Source of the DNA: JALORV01 sp963703945
Lineage (GTDB): Bacteria; Pseudomonadota; Gammaproteobacteria; Burkholderiales; Burkholderiaceae_F
Reading direction: 5' to 3'
NCBI GenBank assembly: GCA_963703945.1
Contig: CAVPGM010000028.1
Coordinates: forward strand, 1 to 64,000
Length of the DNA: 64,000 bases
In this document: in pieces, positions 27,438 through 37,240 of the stretch
How positions within the stretch are numbered: the first letter of the stretch is position 1
How the letters are laid out: each line of letters starts with the position of its first letter
Translations under genes and position numbers: made by a program
Notes under the pieces: model-generated
Told to the model about the DNA's origin: nothing
Database searches by the model: none
What the model saw: only the letters and a program-made list of their open reading frames with translations

Positions 27438-28708
27438 AGCACCTGATGCGGCTTGCGCTCGCCAGCGCCTGGAATCGCCGCACCACGCTCGGCCTCACGC
27501 TGACGGCAATCGCATTGTCCGTGACGATGCTGCTCGGCGTTGAACGCGCGCGCGTCGCCGCGCGCGAAAGCTTTACTCAGTCGGTCTCGGGTACCGACCT
27601 CGTGGTGGGCGCGCGGACCAGCCCCGTGCAGCTGATGCTGTACGCGGTGTTTCGGCTGGGCGAGGCGACCAACAACATGCGGTGGAGCAGCTTTGAGACG
27701 ATCGCTGCTGATCCTTCCGTCGCGTGGGCAGTGCCGCTGTCGCTGGGGGACTCGCACCGCGGCTTTGCGGTGATGGCTACGACCGCTGATTACTTTGAAC
27801 ATTTCCGCTATGGATACCAGCGCCCGTTGAGACTGCGTGCGGGCCGGTTCTTCAGCGGCACGGTCGACGGCGTCTTCGAGACGGTCGTTGGAGCGGAGGT
27901 GGCAGAGTCGCTCGGCTATGCAATCGGCGAGCGCATCACGTTGAGCCATGGCATGGCGGGTACCGGCCTCGCCGAACATGCCGACAAGCCATTCAAGGTG
28001 GTCGGCATCCTTGAGCGCACCGGTACTCCGGTGGATCGCACCGTGCATATCAGCCTGCAGGCCATGGAGGCGATCCACCTCGATTGGCAAGGGGGTGCGC
28101 CAATTCCCGGTGTGGCGATTCCGCCCGAACTTGTACGCAAGTTCGAATTGCAGCCCAAGGAAATCACCGCAGTGCTGGTCGGGCTCAAGAACCGTAGCGA
28201 GGTGTTCAAGGTCCAGCGCAGGATCAACGATTTCAGCCGGGAGCCGCTGCTCGCGGTGCTGCCCGGTGTGGCGCTCGACCAGTTGTGGCGGGTGGTGCGG
28301 GTCGTCGAGCAAACCTTGCTCGCGGTGTCGGCGATGATTGTCGTCGTCGGCCTCGCCGGTCTGGTGGCCGTGATACTGGCCAGCCTGAACGAGCGCCGAC
28401 GTGAACTCGCGATACTGCGCTCGGTCGGGGCCGGACCACGCCACATCGCAGCGCTGCTGGTGGCCGAGAGCGTTGTCGTCACATGCGCGGGCGCCCTTCT
28501 GGGCGTGGTGGCCATTGCTCTCGTCGCGGGTCTCGGCAGCGCATGGATCGAGTCGAGCTTCGGCATCATTGTCCGCCCGTGGATGGGCACGATGGCGGAG
28601 ATTCAGCTGTTAGCGCTCGTCCTTCTCGCCGGTACGGTCGCGGGATGCATCCCCGCCTGGCGAGCGTGCAGACTCTCGTTGGCTGACGGACTCACACCCA
28701 AGCTGTAG
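27434..28708 (+). CDS. FtsX/MacB-like ABC permease
   Basis: 424 residues from ATG 27434, which overlaps the ATPase stop. One N-terminal membrane helix (LGLTLTAIALSVTMLLG), a large periplasmic domain (about residues 40-280), then three helices (VSAMIVVVGLAGLVAVILASL; AALLVAESVVVTCAGALLGV; IQLLALVLLAGTVAGCIPAW). The loop NERRRELAILRSVGAGPRHI is the conserved FtsX coupling segment. Together with the ATPase it forms a mechanotransmission-type ABC complex; here it likely works with ZrgA in zinc handling rather than lipoprotein transport. Confidence 0.9.
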   Translation: MKHLMRLALASAWNRRTTLGLTLTAIALSVTMLLGVERARVAARESFTQSVSGTDLVVGARTSPVQLMLYAVFRLGEATNNMRWSSFETIAADPSVAWAVPLSLGDSHRGFAVMATTADYFEHFRYGYQRPLRLRAGRFFSGTVDGVFETVVGAEVAESLGYAIGERITLSHGMAGTGLAEHADKPFKVVGILERTGTPVDRTVHISLQAMEAIHLDWQGGAPIPGVAIPPELVRKFELQPKEITAVLVGLKNRSEVFKVQRRINDFSREPLLAVLPGVALDQLWRVVRVVEQTLLAVSAMIVVVGLAGLVAVILASLNERRRELAILRSVGAGPRHIAALLVAESVVVTCAGALLGVVAIALVAGLGSAWIESSFGIIVRPWMGTMAEIQLLALVLLAGTVAGCIPAWRACRLSLADGLTPKL

Positions 28709-28717
28709 AGGTCAACC

Positions 28718-29356
28718 ATGCTCAATTCACGAAAACTCGTCGCCTTGTGCGTAGTGCTGCTAGGTACCAGTCAAGTCAACTTGGTCAGCGCCGCCGACGA
28801 TGCCGCGAAGGCCGTTGCGGAAACGGCCACGCCCGCCGCTGGCTACAGAGTCGGCGACAGGCTTTCCTCTCCTGCGACGACAAAGCCCGGCACCGCACCG
28901 ACGACCGACTACAAGCTCACCGCGTGGGAGGAGCTCGTGCCCAAGGACTGGAATCCCTTGAAGGATTTCCGCAGCCTGAACTTCGGCATGATGGGCGATG
29001 GCGATCCCCGCGCGATCGAGGCCCTCGAGCGACTGAAGCGTGAGTGGCAGAACGCGCCAACCGAGGCGGGCATGAACGAACAGCGCATTCGCATCGCCGG
29101 ATTCGTCGTTCCGCTGGAAGGCAATATCGATCAGTTGCGGGAGTTTCTGCTGGTACCGTACTTCGGCGCCTGCATTCATGTGCCACCGCCTCCGGCCAAC
29201 CAGACCATCCATGTCAAGCTGGCCAAGCCGATCAAGGGCGTGCACATGATGGACGCCGTGTGGGTCAGCGGCCAGTTGCTGACAGAGAAGAGCAGTACAA
29301 GCATGGGCGCATCGGGCTATCGAATGAACGCACAGGTCGTCGCGCCCTACAAGTAG
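28718..29356 (+). CDS. DUF3299 exported protein of the zinc-linked cluster
   Basis: 212 residues, 9 bp after the permease. Signal peptide ending at VSAADD, a low-complexity linker, then the DUF3299 core: TAWEELVPKDWNP, RIAGFVVPLEGN, LVPYFGACIHVPPPPANQ and GYRMNAQVVAPY. The CIHVPPPPANQ segment is the most conserved part of the family and may bind metal through its Cys and His. DUF3299 genes regularly close the ZrgA-ABC clusters, so a role in periplasmic zinc trafficking is likely. Confidence 0.85.
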   Translation: MLNSRKLVALCVVLLGTSQVNLVSAADDAAKAVAETATPAAGYRVGDRLSSPATTKPGTAPTTDYKLTAWEELVPKDWNPLKDFRSLNFGMMGDGDPRAIEALERLKREWQNAPTEAGMNEQRIRIAGFVVPLEGNIDQLREFLLVPYFGACIHVPPPPANQTIHVKLAKPIKGVHMMDAVWVSGQLLTEKSSTSMGASGYRMNAQVVAPYK

Positions 29357-29385
29357 CACACCACTAGCGCGGTTCAGCGGCCAAG

Positions 29386-30981
29386 CTATTTCGGTTTGCG
29401 CTGCGCAGGCCGAGATTCTCCTTCGATCGAAACCCAGGCTGCGAGCGCGCTGCCGAGGGCCAGCATGGCACTGAGCAGCATGATCCAGCGAAAGCCGGAG
29501 ACAAAAGAGAGCTGCACGGCACGCCTGAGCGTCGCTTCGACCGAGGCGTCCAACCCGGGCGGCAGCGCGGCCGCAGCAAGCTTGCTGCGTTGGGCGTTCA
29601 ACTGTGCGCTGGTCTCGGCGGACACTCCGGCGTGTTGCAACCGCTCGTGCAGGCTCGTTTCAAACGCCAGGGCCATGACCATCCCGAAGATTGCGATCGC
29701 GAGCAGCGCTGCGGTCCTTGAAACGGCGTTATTGACTCCCGAAGCGACGCCCGACAGATCGACGTCGACCGAATTCATGACCGTGGTGGTCAATGGGGCG
29801 ACGGTGACGGTCATCCCGACACCCAGAACCACGACCGCAGGGAGATATCCCGACCAGTAATCGGCGTCGATGCCTGGCAGCGCGAACAGGCCGAATCCGA
29901 CCGCCGCGATCAGCGGCCCAACGACCAGCGGCAGCTTCGAACCGATGCGATCGACCAGCGCCCCTGCCCAGCGCGAGAAGACGAACATGATGAGGATGAA
30001 AGGCAACAGGGCCGCGCCCGCCGCCGACGCTGAATAACCTTGCACCTGGATCAGGTTGAGCGGAAAGAAGAACAGACTGCCGCCCAATGCCGCGTAGAGC
30101 AGTAACGTGAGCAAATTGGCGCCGACGAAGTTCCGGGACCGAAACAGATTCAGGGGCAGCATTGGAAACCTTGCGCGCAGTTCCACCACGACAAACGCGG
30201 CGGCTGCAGAAAGCCCAACGAAAAGCGCGGCAAGCACGGCGGTCGAGTCCCAGCCCTGAACCGGCGCTTCGATGAATGCGTAGACGACGCCACCCAACGC
30301 CACGATGGCCAGCGTGGCTCCCCGAACATCCAGCGAGTCGGCGGCATACTGGCTGCGGCTTTCGGGAACACGCAGCCAAACAATCGCGAGGACAACGAGC
30401 GCAAACGGAATATTGATCAGAAACGCCCAGGCCCATGAATGGTGATCGACCAGGTAGCCGCCCAGTACCGGACCCAGGGCGGCCGCGATGCCGCTGAATC
30501 CCGACCAGGTTCCGATCGCCCGGCCACGTTCCTTTTCGGGAAACGACGCGCTAATGAGCGTCAGGCTGCCCGGAACGAGCAGCGCTGCCCCGACGCCCTG
30601 AACCGCCCGCGCCGCGATGAGTTGCCTAATCTCGCTGGACAGTGCACAGCCGACTGAGGCCGCCGCAAACAGCGCAACGCCTATCGCGAAGATACGGCGC
30701 CGACCGAACCGGTCCCCCAGCGAGCCGCCGACGAGCAGCAGCGCAGCAAGGAACAGTCCGTAGGACTCCACGACCCACTGCGCTTCGAAAGCGGTCGCGT
30801 TCAGTTCTCGCTGAATCGCGGGCAACGCGACGTTGACCACGGTGCCATCGACAAACGCCATGCTCGAGCCGCAGATCGCTGCCGCCAACACCCAGCGCTT
30901 GGTCGCCGCTGCGCACGGCCTGGCCTCAGCCGCGTGAAGAATGAGAGCGTCGTCGCAGGGCGGCTTGCCGATCTGGCTCAT
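29386..30981 (-). CDS. DHA2-family (EmrB/QacA) MFS multidrug exporter
   Basis: 531 residues from ATG 30981 (MSQIGKPPCDD). About 14 membrane helices. Motif CGSSMAFVDGTVVNVALPAI marks helix 1 of DHA2 proteins; GDRFGRRRIFAIG is MFS motif A; SGIAAALGPVLGGYLVDHH is the antiporter motif C. A long periplasmic loop near the C-terminus (HERLQHAGVSAETSAQLNAQ) is typical. It should export toxic compounds by drug/H+ antiport. No EmrA-like adaptor is adjacent. The frame extends upstream, but that part is antisense-like and hydrophilic. Confidence 0.9.
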   Translation of the reverse strand: MSQIGKPPCDDALILHAAEARPCAAATKRWVLAAAICGSSMAFVDGTVVNVALPAIQRELNATAFEAQWVVESYGLFLAALLLVGGSLGDRFGRRRIFAIGVALFAAASVGCALSSEIRQLIAARAVQGVGAALLVPGSLTLISASFPEKERGRAIGTWSGFSGIAAALGPVLGGYLVDHHSWAWAFLINIPFALVVLAIVWLRVPESRSQYAADSLDVRGATLAIVALGGVVYAFIEAPVQGWDSTAVLAALFVGLSAAAAFVVVELRARFPMLPLNLFRSRNFVGANLLTLLLYAALGGSLFFFPLNLIQVQGYSASAAGAALLPFILIMFVFSRWAGALVDRIGSKLPLVVGPLIAAVGFGLFALPGIDADYWSGYLPAVVVLGVGMTVTVAPLTTTVMNSVDVDLSGVASGVNNAVSRTAALLAIAIFGMVMALAFETSLHERLQHAGVSAETSAQLNAQRSKLAAAALPPGLDASVEATLRRAVQLSFVSGFRWIMLLSAMLALGSALAAWVSIEGESRPAQRKPK

Positions 30982-31063
30982 CGGGAACGTTTCGAGTGCA
31001 GAGAAGCCTGCGCCGCATCTCGAAAGTTCGGAGTCGATCTCGCCCGACGCACGCCGCTGCGCG

Positions 31064-31297
31064 CTACCCCTTGTATTTCTCGACCGTCTCGACGTCGCGC
31101 GGAGTTGCGGCGTCTTCGTTGCCGCCGAACTCGCGGAGCGCGCGGCGCTGGCGCAAAAGGTCCCAGCACTGGTCGAGTTCCTCGCCCAGATGCCGCAGCC
31201 GCGCACTTTGATCCTGAGAAGCAGCGATCTGAGCCCGAATCTGATTTTCCTCGTCGATCAGGGCGGAGATGTGCGACAAGATGGCTGAATCCTTCAT
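31064..31297 (-). CDS. DUF2630 family protein
   Basis: 77 residues from ATG 31297, with GGAGG 7 nt upstream. Matches DUF2630: DSAILSHISALIDEEN, then the signature LGEELDQCWDLLRQRRALRE. Predicted short coiled coil. DUF2630 is common in actinobacteria and occasional in proteobacteria; its role is unknown. It is 36 bp downstream of the DUF349 gene, so likely in its operon. Confidence 0.85.
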   Translation of the reverse strand: MKDSAILSHISALIDEENQIRAQIAASQDQSARLRHLGEELDQCWDLLRQRRALREFGGNEDAATPRDVETVEKYKG

Positions 31298-31333
31298 GGT
31301 CTGACCTCCGGAAATCACGCGGCCGAAAGCACC

Positions 31334-34124
31334 TCAACGCCGCCGTTCAAGCTTTGCAACGATTCTGTCGCAGCGCTGCCGATCGCGCGGGTCGGCCACG
31401 CCCGGCAGCGCGCACCAGGTCAGCAGGATCTGGTCGGCGCTGCCCGCGTCCGACACCGACCGTTTGAAGCGATCGCGCAAGTGCTTGACCTGTACGGCGA
31501 GGCGCTGCGGCTGCAGGTCGGCCGGACTCTCGATGCTCAACATCAGTTCGAGTTCGAGCAGTGCATCGCGCCGCGCGCTGACGCAGTCCTCGGATCCGGT
31601 CGACATGATCGAGGCGCGCGTCCTCGTCCGCCAGCCCGCGCAGGGCTGCATCGCGTCGCTCAAGCATCTTCTGCTCCCACTCGGCAGCGAGCAGCGGCAG
31701 TTCGGACCAGCGCTGCTGCACGGAATCCGCAGCCGTCGGTTGAGCAATCTCTCCCTTGATCGCGAGTTCATCCAGCTCCTCGCATAGCCGTTCCTTTGCA
31801 AGCAACGCCTGCCATGCAGCCGCTTCGCTGCTACGAGATCGTCCGCGCAGCGAATCCTCGACGCCGGCGCGAGCAGCCTTGAATCGAGCCTCGATCGCCG
31901 CCGGCACCGGCCCGCTTTCCGTGATCGCCTTCCTCCACTGGTCCTGCAGTTCGCGTTGGGCATGGCGGACCTGCGCTTCCTCCACTTCGGCCGAGTGCGC
32001 CAACTGCTCGAGCTTCTCGCAAAGCGCCTCAAAGGTACGGCGCTGGGCAAGCTTGCGCTCGTCCTCTTCCTTGCGGGAGCCCCTGCGCGCGTCGAACACA
32101 GCATTGCATGCGGTGCGAAACCGCTCCCACAGCGTCCGCTCGTCGCGCTGTGCCAGCACGATCGACTTGGAGTGCGCCTGCCAGCGCGCCTGCATCTCCT
32201 TCACCTGCGACGGCGCATCGCGGTCCATTGCCTTGGCCACCAGCGCCTCGGCCTCGGCGATCAATGCCTCGCGCCCCTGCCGGGCGTCCCTGCGTGCAGC
32301 CGACAACGCATCGTGCAGTGGCGCCAACGCTGCTTTCAGGCGCGCATCGAGCCTTTTCCAGGCGCCGGGTTCGACGCTGCCCAGGCTGGTATCGCGCCAG
32401 GCCGCCTCGGTGTCGCGCAGCCAGCGCTCGATCGCTCGCCAGTCGCGCGGCTCCTCAAGCAGTGTCGGTGCGTGCGCGGCAGCAGCGGCAATGAAGTCCT
32501 CGCGCTGCTTGCGCGCCTGCTTGTGCTGCGCGGCCTGTTCCGCAAAGTGCCGCGCGGCCGGCGCGTAGGCTCTTTCGCAGGCTCCGTCGAACCGTTCCCA
32601 CAGCGACCGTGGAACCCCGGCGTGTTGCTCGTCGAGCTTCTTCCACTCGGTACGCAATTGCTGCACCTCGCGCGCGAGCGCCACCGGGGCCTGCGGTTTC
32701 TGCGCGAGAGCTTCGGCACGTTCGCACAATTGGACGCGCGCGTTCTGCTGCCCGAACTCCTGCCAGCGTTCGAGTTCCACCAGTTGCTGAACGACTCGAC
32801 TCAACCGCTGCACGGTCGGCTTCGGTAACACGCCGGCGTGAGGCTTCAGCGCGCGGACCCGGTCGACTGCTTCGCGAGCCAGGTGCAACTGTCCCGACGC
32901 CAGCGCCTGCTCGGCCTCGTGCAGCACGGTGTGCAGCTGCTGCCGCGCCGCGCCTTGTTCCTGCTGTGTCGCGCGCACATAGGCGAGGCGACGCTGCTCA
33001 ATGACGAGCAGCGCGGCCTCGAAACGTCGCGTCAGCGCCGGCGTGCGAGCCGCCAGATCCAGCGTCTGCCAGCGCGCCGGCAGCTGCGCGTCGTCGATCG
33101 GCGTTCCGGTCGCCAGCTGCTCGGCCTCGATTACCATAGCCTCGGCGGCGGCGAGTGCAGGAGCCGCCTGCTCCCACTGCATGATCTGTTGCTCGGCCTG
33201 GTGAAGCCTCGCAAGGTCACGGGCGTCATTTCCTTCAGCGGCTTCTGCACGGAGCGCGGTCAATTCCTGGCGCAGCACGGGCAGCGCCGAGGCGGCCGGC
33301 GGAGGGCCCAGCGACGCAAGCCAGCGGTCCAGCCGCTGCTCGAACTGGGCGTGAGCGCGTTGCTCCTCGAGTTCACGGTCGAAGCGCTGCTGCATCAGTC
33401 GACCGACTGCTTCCCAACGGCTGTGTCGAGCGTCGTCGGCGTCCAGGACCAGCGCTTTCCAGCGGCGATCGAGTTCGACCGCGGCCATCACGATCGGGCC
33501 CTGCTGCGTCACGAGGATCTCGGCTTCCTTGAGGATCGCCTCGGCGGCTTCCGCGTGGGCTGCGCGTTGGCTGATCGCGTCGAGCCGCTCGCGAGCGAGC
33601 CGCGCGACGCCACGGTCCTTGTCCCGTGCTCCCTTGACCAGCCGGCGTAGCGGCTCAGGCGCATGGATGCGCTCGGCGGCCGCAATCCGCGTCGATGCGA
33701 GTTCGGCCGCGAGTGCGACGTCCACCAGCACGTCTTCGTCGCCAATTCTCTGAATCGCGAATCGGCGGCGGTCCTCATCGTGCGTGCGCAGCGCGACCTG
33801 CGCGCGGATTGCGTCGGCGCATTCGGGCGCGGCGAGCACGGTCCGCGCGACGCCATCGTCCGAGGTCGCCGCGAGTGCCGTGCTCAGCGAAGCGGCGATG
33901 GCCGCAACGACACGCGGGTCGGCCTCGGCCCGCAAGGCAGCGGCGAGCGCGGCAAGATCATCGCAGCGTGTCGCAGCGGCGATCCGGACGTCGGGCGAGG
34001 GGTCGGCGCCGAGCAGCTGTGCAAGCACGAGCGAATCCGGCGGCAGCGCGGCAACGCCGGCGACGCGTTGCGTCGGATCGGCGTGTTCGTGCAGTCGCGA
34101 ACCGAAGAAGATCTTGTCGAGCAC
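31334..34124 (-). CDS. DUF349 repeat protein, frameshifted near the C-terminus
   Basis: About 930 residues from ATG 34124. The N-terminus (LPPDSLVLAQLLGADPSPDV, RVVAAIAASLSTALA) resembles HEAT-like repeats; the body is a long series of DUF349-type helical units (LRTEWKKLDEQHAGVPRSLW, WQAHSKSIVLAQRDERTLWE, LQDQWRKAITESGPVPAAIE) predicting an extended coiled coil. Near 31,605 the frame shifts; the expected end RDALLELELMLSIESPADLQ ... DRIVAKLERR follows in the other frame. Large cytoplasmic proteins of this kind are common in beta- and gammaproteobacteria but uncharacterised. Confidence 0.83.
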
Positions 34125-34292
34125 GTCGGCGTCGGGGTGTGAAAGTCCAGGCCAGTCGAGCGTGTTTGGCGCGGCGGTGTGGATGGTACCGAGAACGCAG
34201 GGCCCTCGCTTTCCCCGACATTATTGCGCTTGTGCAGCGCTCCGATCTGCTCCCGTCCTTCAGGGTCGTGTCCTCGTTTCGGCGCGAGGGTC

Positions 34293-35797
34293 TCAACTCA
34301 GCCGCAGAGGCACATAAACCTTCAGGGCACCGCGCTGCACGAGGATTGCCACCGAGTTGCCAGTCCTGTTCGCCGCAAGGCTCGCCTGATCGATGCTGGT
34401 CACTGGCTGACCGTTGATGGCCAGCAACAGATCACCGGGCTGCACGCCGGCGCGCTCTGCCGCGCCAGCGACGCTCTCGATGACCAATCCAGAAGCCGAA
34501 GCCCGACTCACGTCGCTCATCGGGATTCAGCGGGCGAAGCGCCAGTCCGAGACGGTCATTGGGCGTAGACTTCGACTCACGTTCGCAGCGAGGAACACCA
34601 GTGACGTTCGCATCGTCGAGCGTTGCGGCAACTTGCGCCGCTCGCTGTGCCGCCAGACATCAAGGGTGACCTGGTCACCCGGCTTTGCGACGCTCAACAT
34701 GTCGGGCAAATCGCCGGCGAGGTCGATCGCATGGCCGTTCAGAGCCAACACGACGTCGCCGCTTTCGATGCCGGCACGTTCAGCCGCGCTGCCTTGTTCG
34801 ACGCTCGAGACCAGTGCACCGGTGGGTGCGTCGAGCTTGAAGGCCTCCGCGAGGGTCTGGTTCACCTCCTGCACTTGACGCCCAGTTTCGCGTGCCGAAC
34901 CTCGCCCGTAACTCAGGATCTGTTGCTCGACGCGAAGGGCCACGTCGATCGGAATCGCAGAACGACAAGGCCTTGGTAGCCGCCCGTGCCGGAATAGATC
35001 TGCGAGTTGATGCCGACCACCTCGCCACGCATGTTGATCAGCGGTCCGCCCGAGTTGCCGGGATTGATCGCGACGTCGGTCTGGATGAACGGCACGAACC
35101 CACCACCGGGCAGCGAACGACGCGTGGCGCTGATCACGCCGGCCGTCACCGTGTTCTCGAAGCCGTAGGGCGAGCCGATGGCCAGGACCCATTCGCCGAC
35201 TCGAGGCGACTGCGGTGGTGCCAGCGTCACGGTCGGCAGGTTGTCGGCGTCGACCTTGAGCACCGCCACGTCGGTCAGTTTGTCGATTCCGAGCACCTTG
35301 GCGCGGAACTCACGGCGGTCAGTCATCTTGACCACGACTTCGTCGGCGCCGCTGACGACATGTGCATTGGTCAGGATGACGCCGTCGGCTCGAACGATGA
35401 AGCCCGAGCCCTCGCCGCGCACGGGCAAGCGGATCTGCGGCGGAAAGCCGCCAAAGCGCTGCTGAAACGCTCGCAGCAGTTCGCGGATCGCCTCCTCTTC
35501 CTGGGATCCGCCCGGATCGTCGGCGTCTTCTCCGCTCGCGTCACCTGTCGTCGACACCTTGCGCGTTCCGGCAATGCTGATGTTTACCACGGCCGGACCA
35601 AAGCGTGCCGCGATGGCCGCCATGTCAGGCAGTCCCGACAGAATCGGCGCGACTGCTTCTCGATTGGCGGCTGTGGTGACGCTACGCGTCGTCTGCGCCT
35701 CACCTTTTTCGCAGTGACCCGCGGCGGCCAGAACGATCGAGGTGGCTGCGGCCATCGCGAGCAGGGAGCGGCGTTGCGGGGACGCGGTGGGTTGCAT
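34293..35797 (-). CDS. degP: DegP/HtrA-type periplasmic serine protease, several frameshifts
   Basis: About 500 residues from ATG 35797 (GGAG upstream; MQPTASPQRRSLLAMAAATS signal sequence). The catalytic triad is intact: His in ILTNAHVVSGAD, Asp in KLTDVAVLKVD, Ser in NPGNSGGPLINM. Two PDZ domains follow (ALVSSVEQGSAAERAGIESG; GLVIESVAGAAERAGVQPGD). The coherent protein changes frame near 34,960, 34,650 and 34,520, probably assembly errors. Degrades or refolds misfolded envelope proteins. Two small genes upstream on the same strand may be co-transcribed. Confidence 0.88.
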
Positions 35798-35865
35798 GAG
35801 CTGACTCCAGTGTGCGGGAACGGGATTTGCGCCGGCAGCGTTGGTCACGCCTGACACGATTCTTA

Positions 35866-36231
35866 TCACCACCGCCTGGCTGGCAGGCGCAGGTACAGGT
35901 CTAACATCGCGCCCTGCGCGAGAGTCAGGGTGTAGCTGCGACGCAGGTCGCCAAGAATGGCAGTGACGTGGTATGTCCCTGCGGGCAGGGAAACGACAGT
36001 GACCGACGCGGCATCGTCGACGGTGTGCAATCGTCGCCCCTGCAGATCCTCGACGCGAAGCTTCAGCGGAGCCCGCACATCCGGCAGACCGACGGCGGCA
36101 AGACGCGCGCGAAGCCGATGCAGTGTGGATTCAAGGGAAGCCACGGTCGGGCCGGCCTCGGCCCCAGCGTGTATCAGCAGGTGCGCGGGCGACACCTCCG
36201 TCGTGTCCGGAACAATGCGGGAATCCAACAC
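35866..36231 (-). CDS. Hypothetical protein with beta-sandwich-like C-terminus
   Basis: 121 residues from GTG 36231, preceded by AAGGAG at 6 nt (reads as MLDSRIVPDTTEV). A helical first half (TVASLESTLHRLRARLAAVG) and a strand-rich second half (LKLRVEDLQGRRLHTVDD, VSLPAGTYHVTAILGDLRR, YTLTLAQGAMLDLYLRL) resembling a small Ig-like or carboxypeptidase-regulatory fold. No signal peptide. It precedes the HtrA gene by 68 bp. Family not recognised. Confidence 0.68.
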   Translation of the reverse strand: MLDSRIVPDTTEVSPAHLLIHAGAEAGPTVASLESTLHRLRARLAAVGLPDVRAPLKLRVEDLQGRRLHTVDDAASVTVVSLPAGTYHVTAILGDLRRSYTLTLAQGAMLDLYLRLPARRW

Positions 36232-36283
36232 GGCTTCTCCTTGCTATGAGGCAACGTCGGAAGACAAGGGACTGTGACTGCCG

Positions 36284-36820
36284 CTATGCATTTCCCGTTG
36301 TCAAAGTCGCCGCTTTGCGTGGCAGCTGCAATGTGTCGCGTCCCAGACCACTAATCAGGTCGTGTACGCAGGTGGGCGTCCATCGTCGCCGCGCTCGCCG
36401 CCCCGCTTGCGAGCGCGACTGTACGAGTACCGTTACCAACATAGCGGCTGCCGCTGAGGTGGAGACAAGCGGTGATGCTGCGATGAGTTGTGCCAGGCCG
36501 TCGACGGACTCGACGCTGGCCTGCTGAACATAGTCGACCAAGGCCATGACATCGACGGCGCGCACATGCTGGATGTCGTCGAGTTGAACGCGAATGTCTT
36601 GCCAGCCGCTGCGAAATCGGATCTTCGCGAAGATGCCGTTTGCAACGGCAAGCACCGACAACACCCCCAGCGGCCGCAGCAGTTGTTCGAGAAGGCGGCC
36701 TCGCTCGACCGCGGGCGCGGCCTCGTAGACCTCGCCGACGAGTTGCGCGATCGTCACTTCCGAGACTGTTTGACCGGGGTCGACCGAGACAACTATCGAG
36801 TGTATGTCCTGAGGATTCAT
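36284..36820 (-). CDS. Hypothetical protein with central hydrophobic segments
   Basis: 178 residues, ATG 36820 with AAGGAG 8 nt upstream. Starts MNPQDIHSIVVSVDPGQTVS; the centre carries a hydrophobic segment (LRPLGVLSVLAVANGIFAKI) and a second (SAAAAMLVTVLVQ), with a helical stretch QLDDIQHVRAVDVMALVDYV between. The C-terminus is basic. It may associate with the membrane. Not recognised; it heads the tandem 36284-35866-HtrA set with gaps of about 50-70 bp, so a shared operon is likely. Confidence 0.6.
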   Translation of the reverse strand: MNPQDIHSIVVSVDPGQTVSEVTIAQLVGEVYEAAPAVERGRLLEQLLRPLGVLSVLAVANGIFAKIRFRSGWQDIRVQLDDIQHVRAVDVMALVDYVQQASVESVDGLAQLIAASPLVSTSAAAAMLVTVLVQSRSQAGRRARRRWTPTCVHDLISGLGRDTLQLPRKAATLTTGNA

Positions 36821-37240
36821 GGCGTTCGCTCCTTGCCAAAGGGGTCATTCACTGCCGGCGTGCGGGCTGATCCAATGGGTCCATGTTCCACCGGCCGCCG
36901 CAATGCATTTGTGTTGGAACTGCCGCCGCTGTGTTGCATTTGCAATCGATGACCGCGTCAGGCTTTAGCCCACAGCCTCTATCTGCCGCCCAGGCCGGTG
37001 ATGGCCGTAGCGGTCGTCAGTGCTTTGCGGCGTGCGCTGAAGCCATGACAGCCGCTGCACATCTTGAGTGGCTCCCCCAGACAGCGTCTAAGGGTTGACG
37101 AGACGCGACGCCCTCATTGCAGCGAGGCATCGGCGCATGACAAGCGACTTCAGGGAGGAGCCGACGGGGCACAGGGCGGCGAGTCAGGCGGTACCCTTGT
37201 CGGGCACGAGGTACCGCGTCGGCAGGCCCCGCGGCCGGAC
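36821..37240. other. Intergenic gap of 420 bp
   Basis: Between the start of the 36284 gene and the stop of the hybrid kinase gene, both on the minus strand. Presumably holds the promoter of the 36284-HtrA set. No gene, strong hairpin or repeat seen. Confidence 0.4.
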
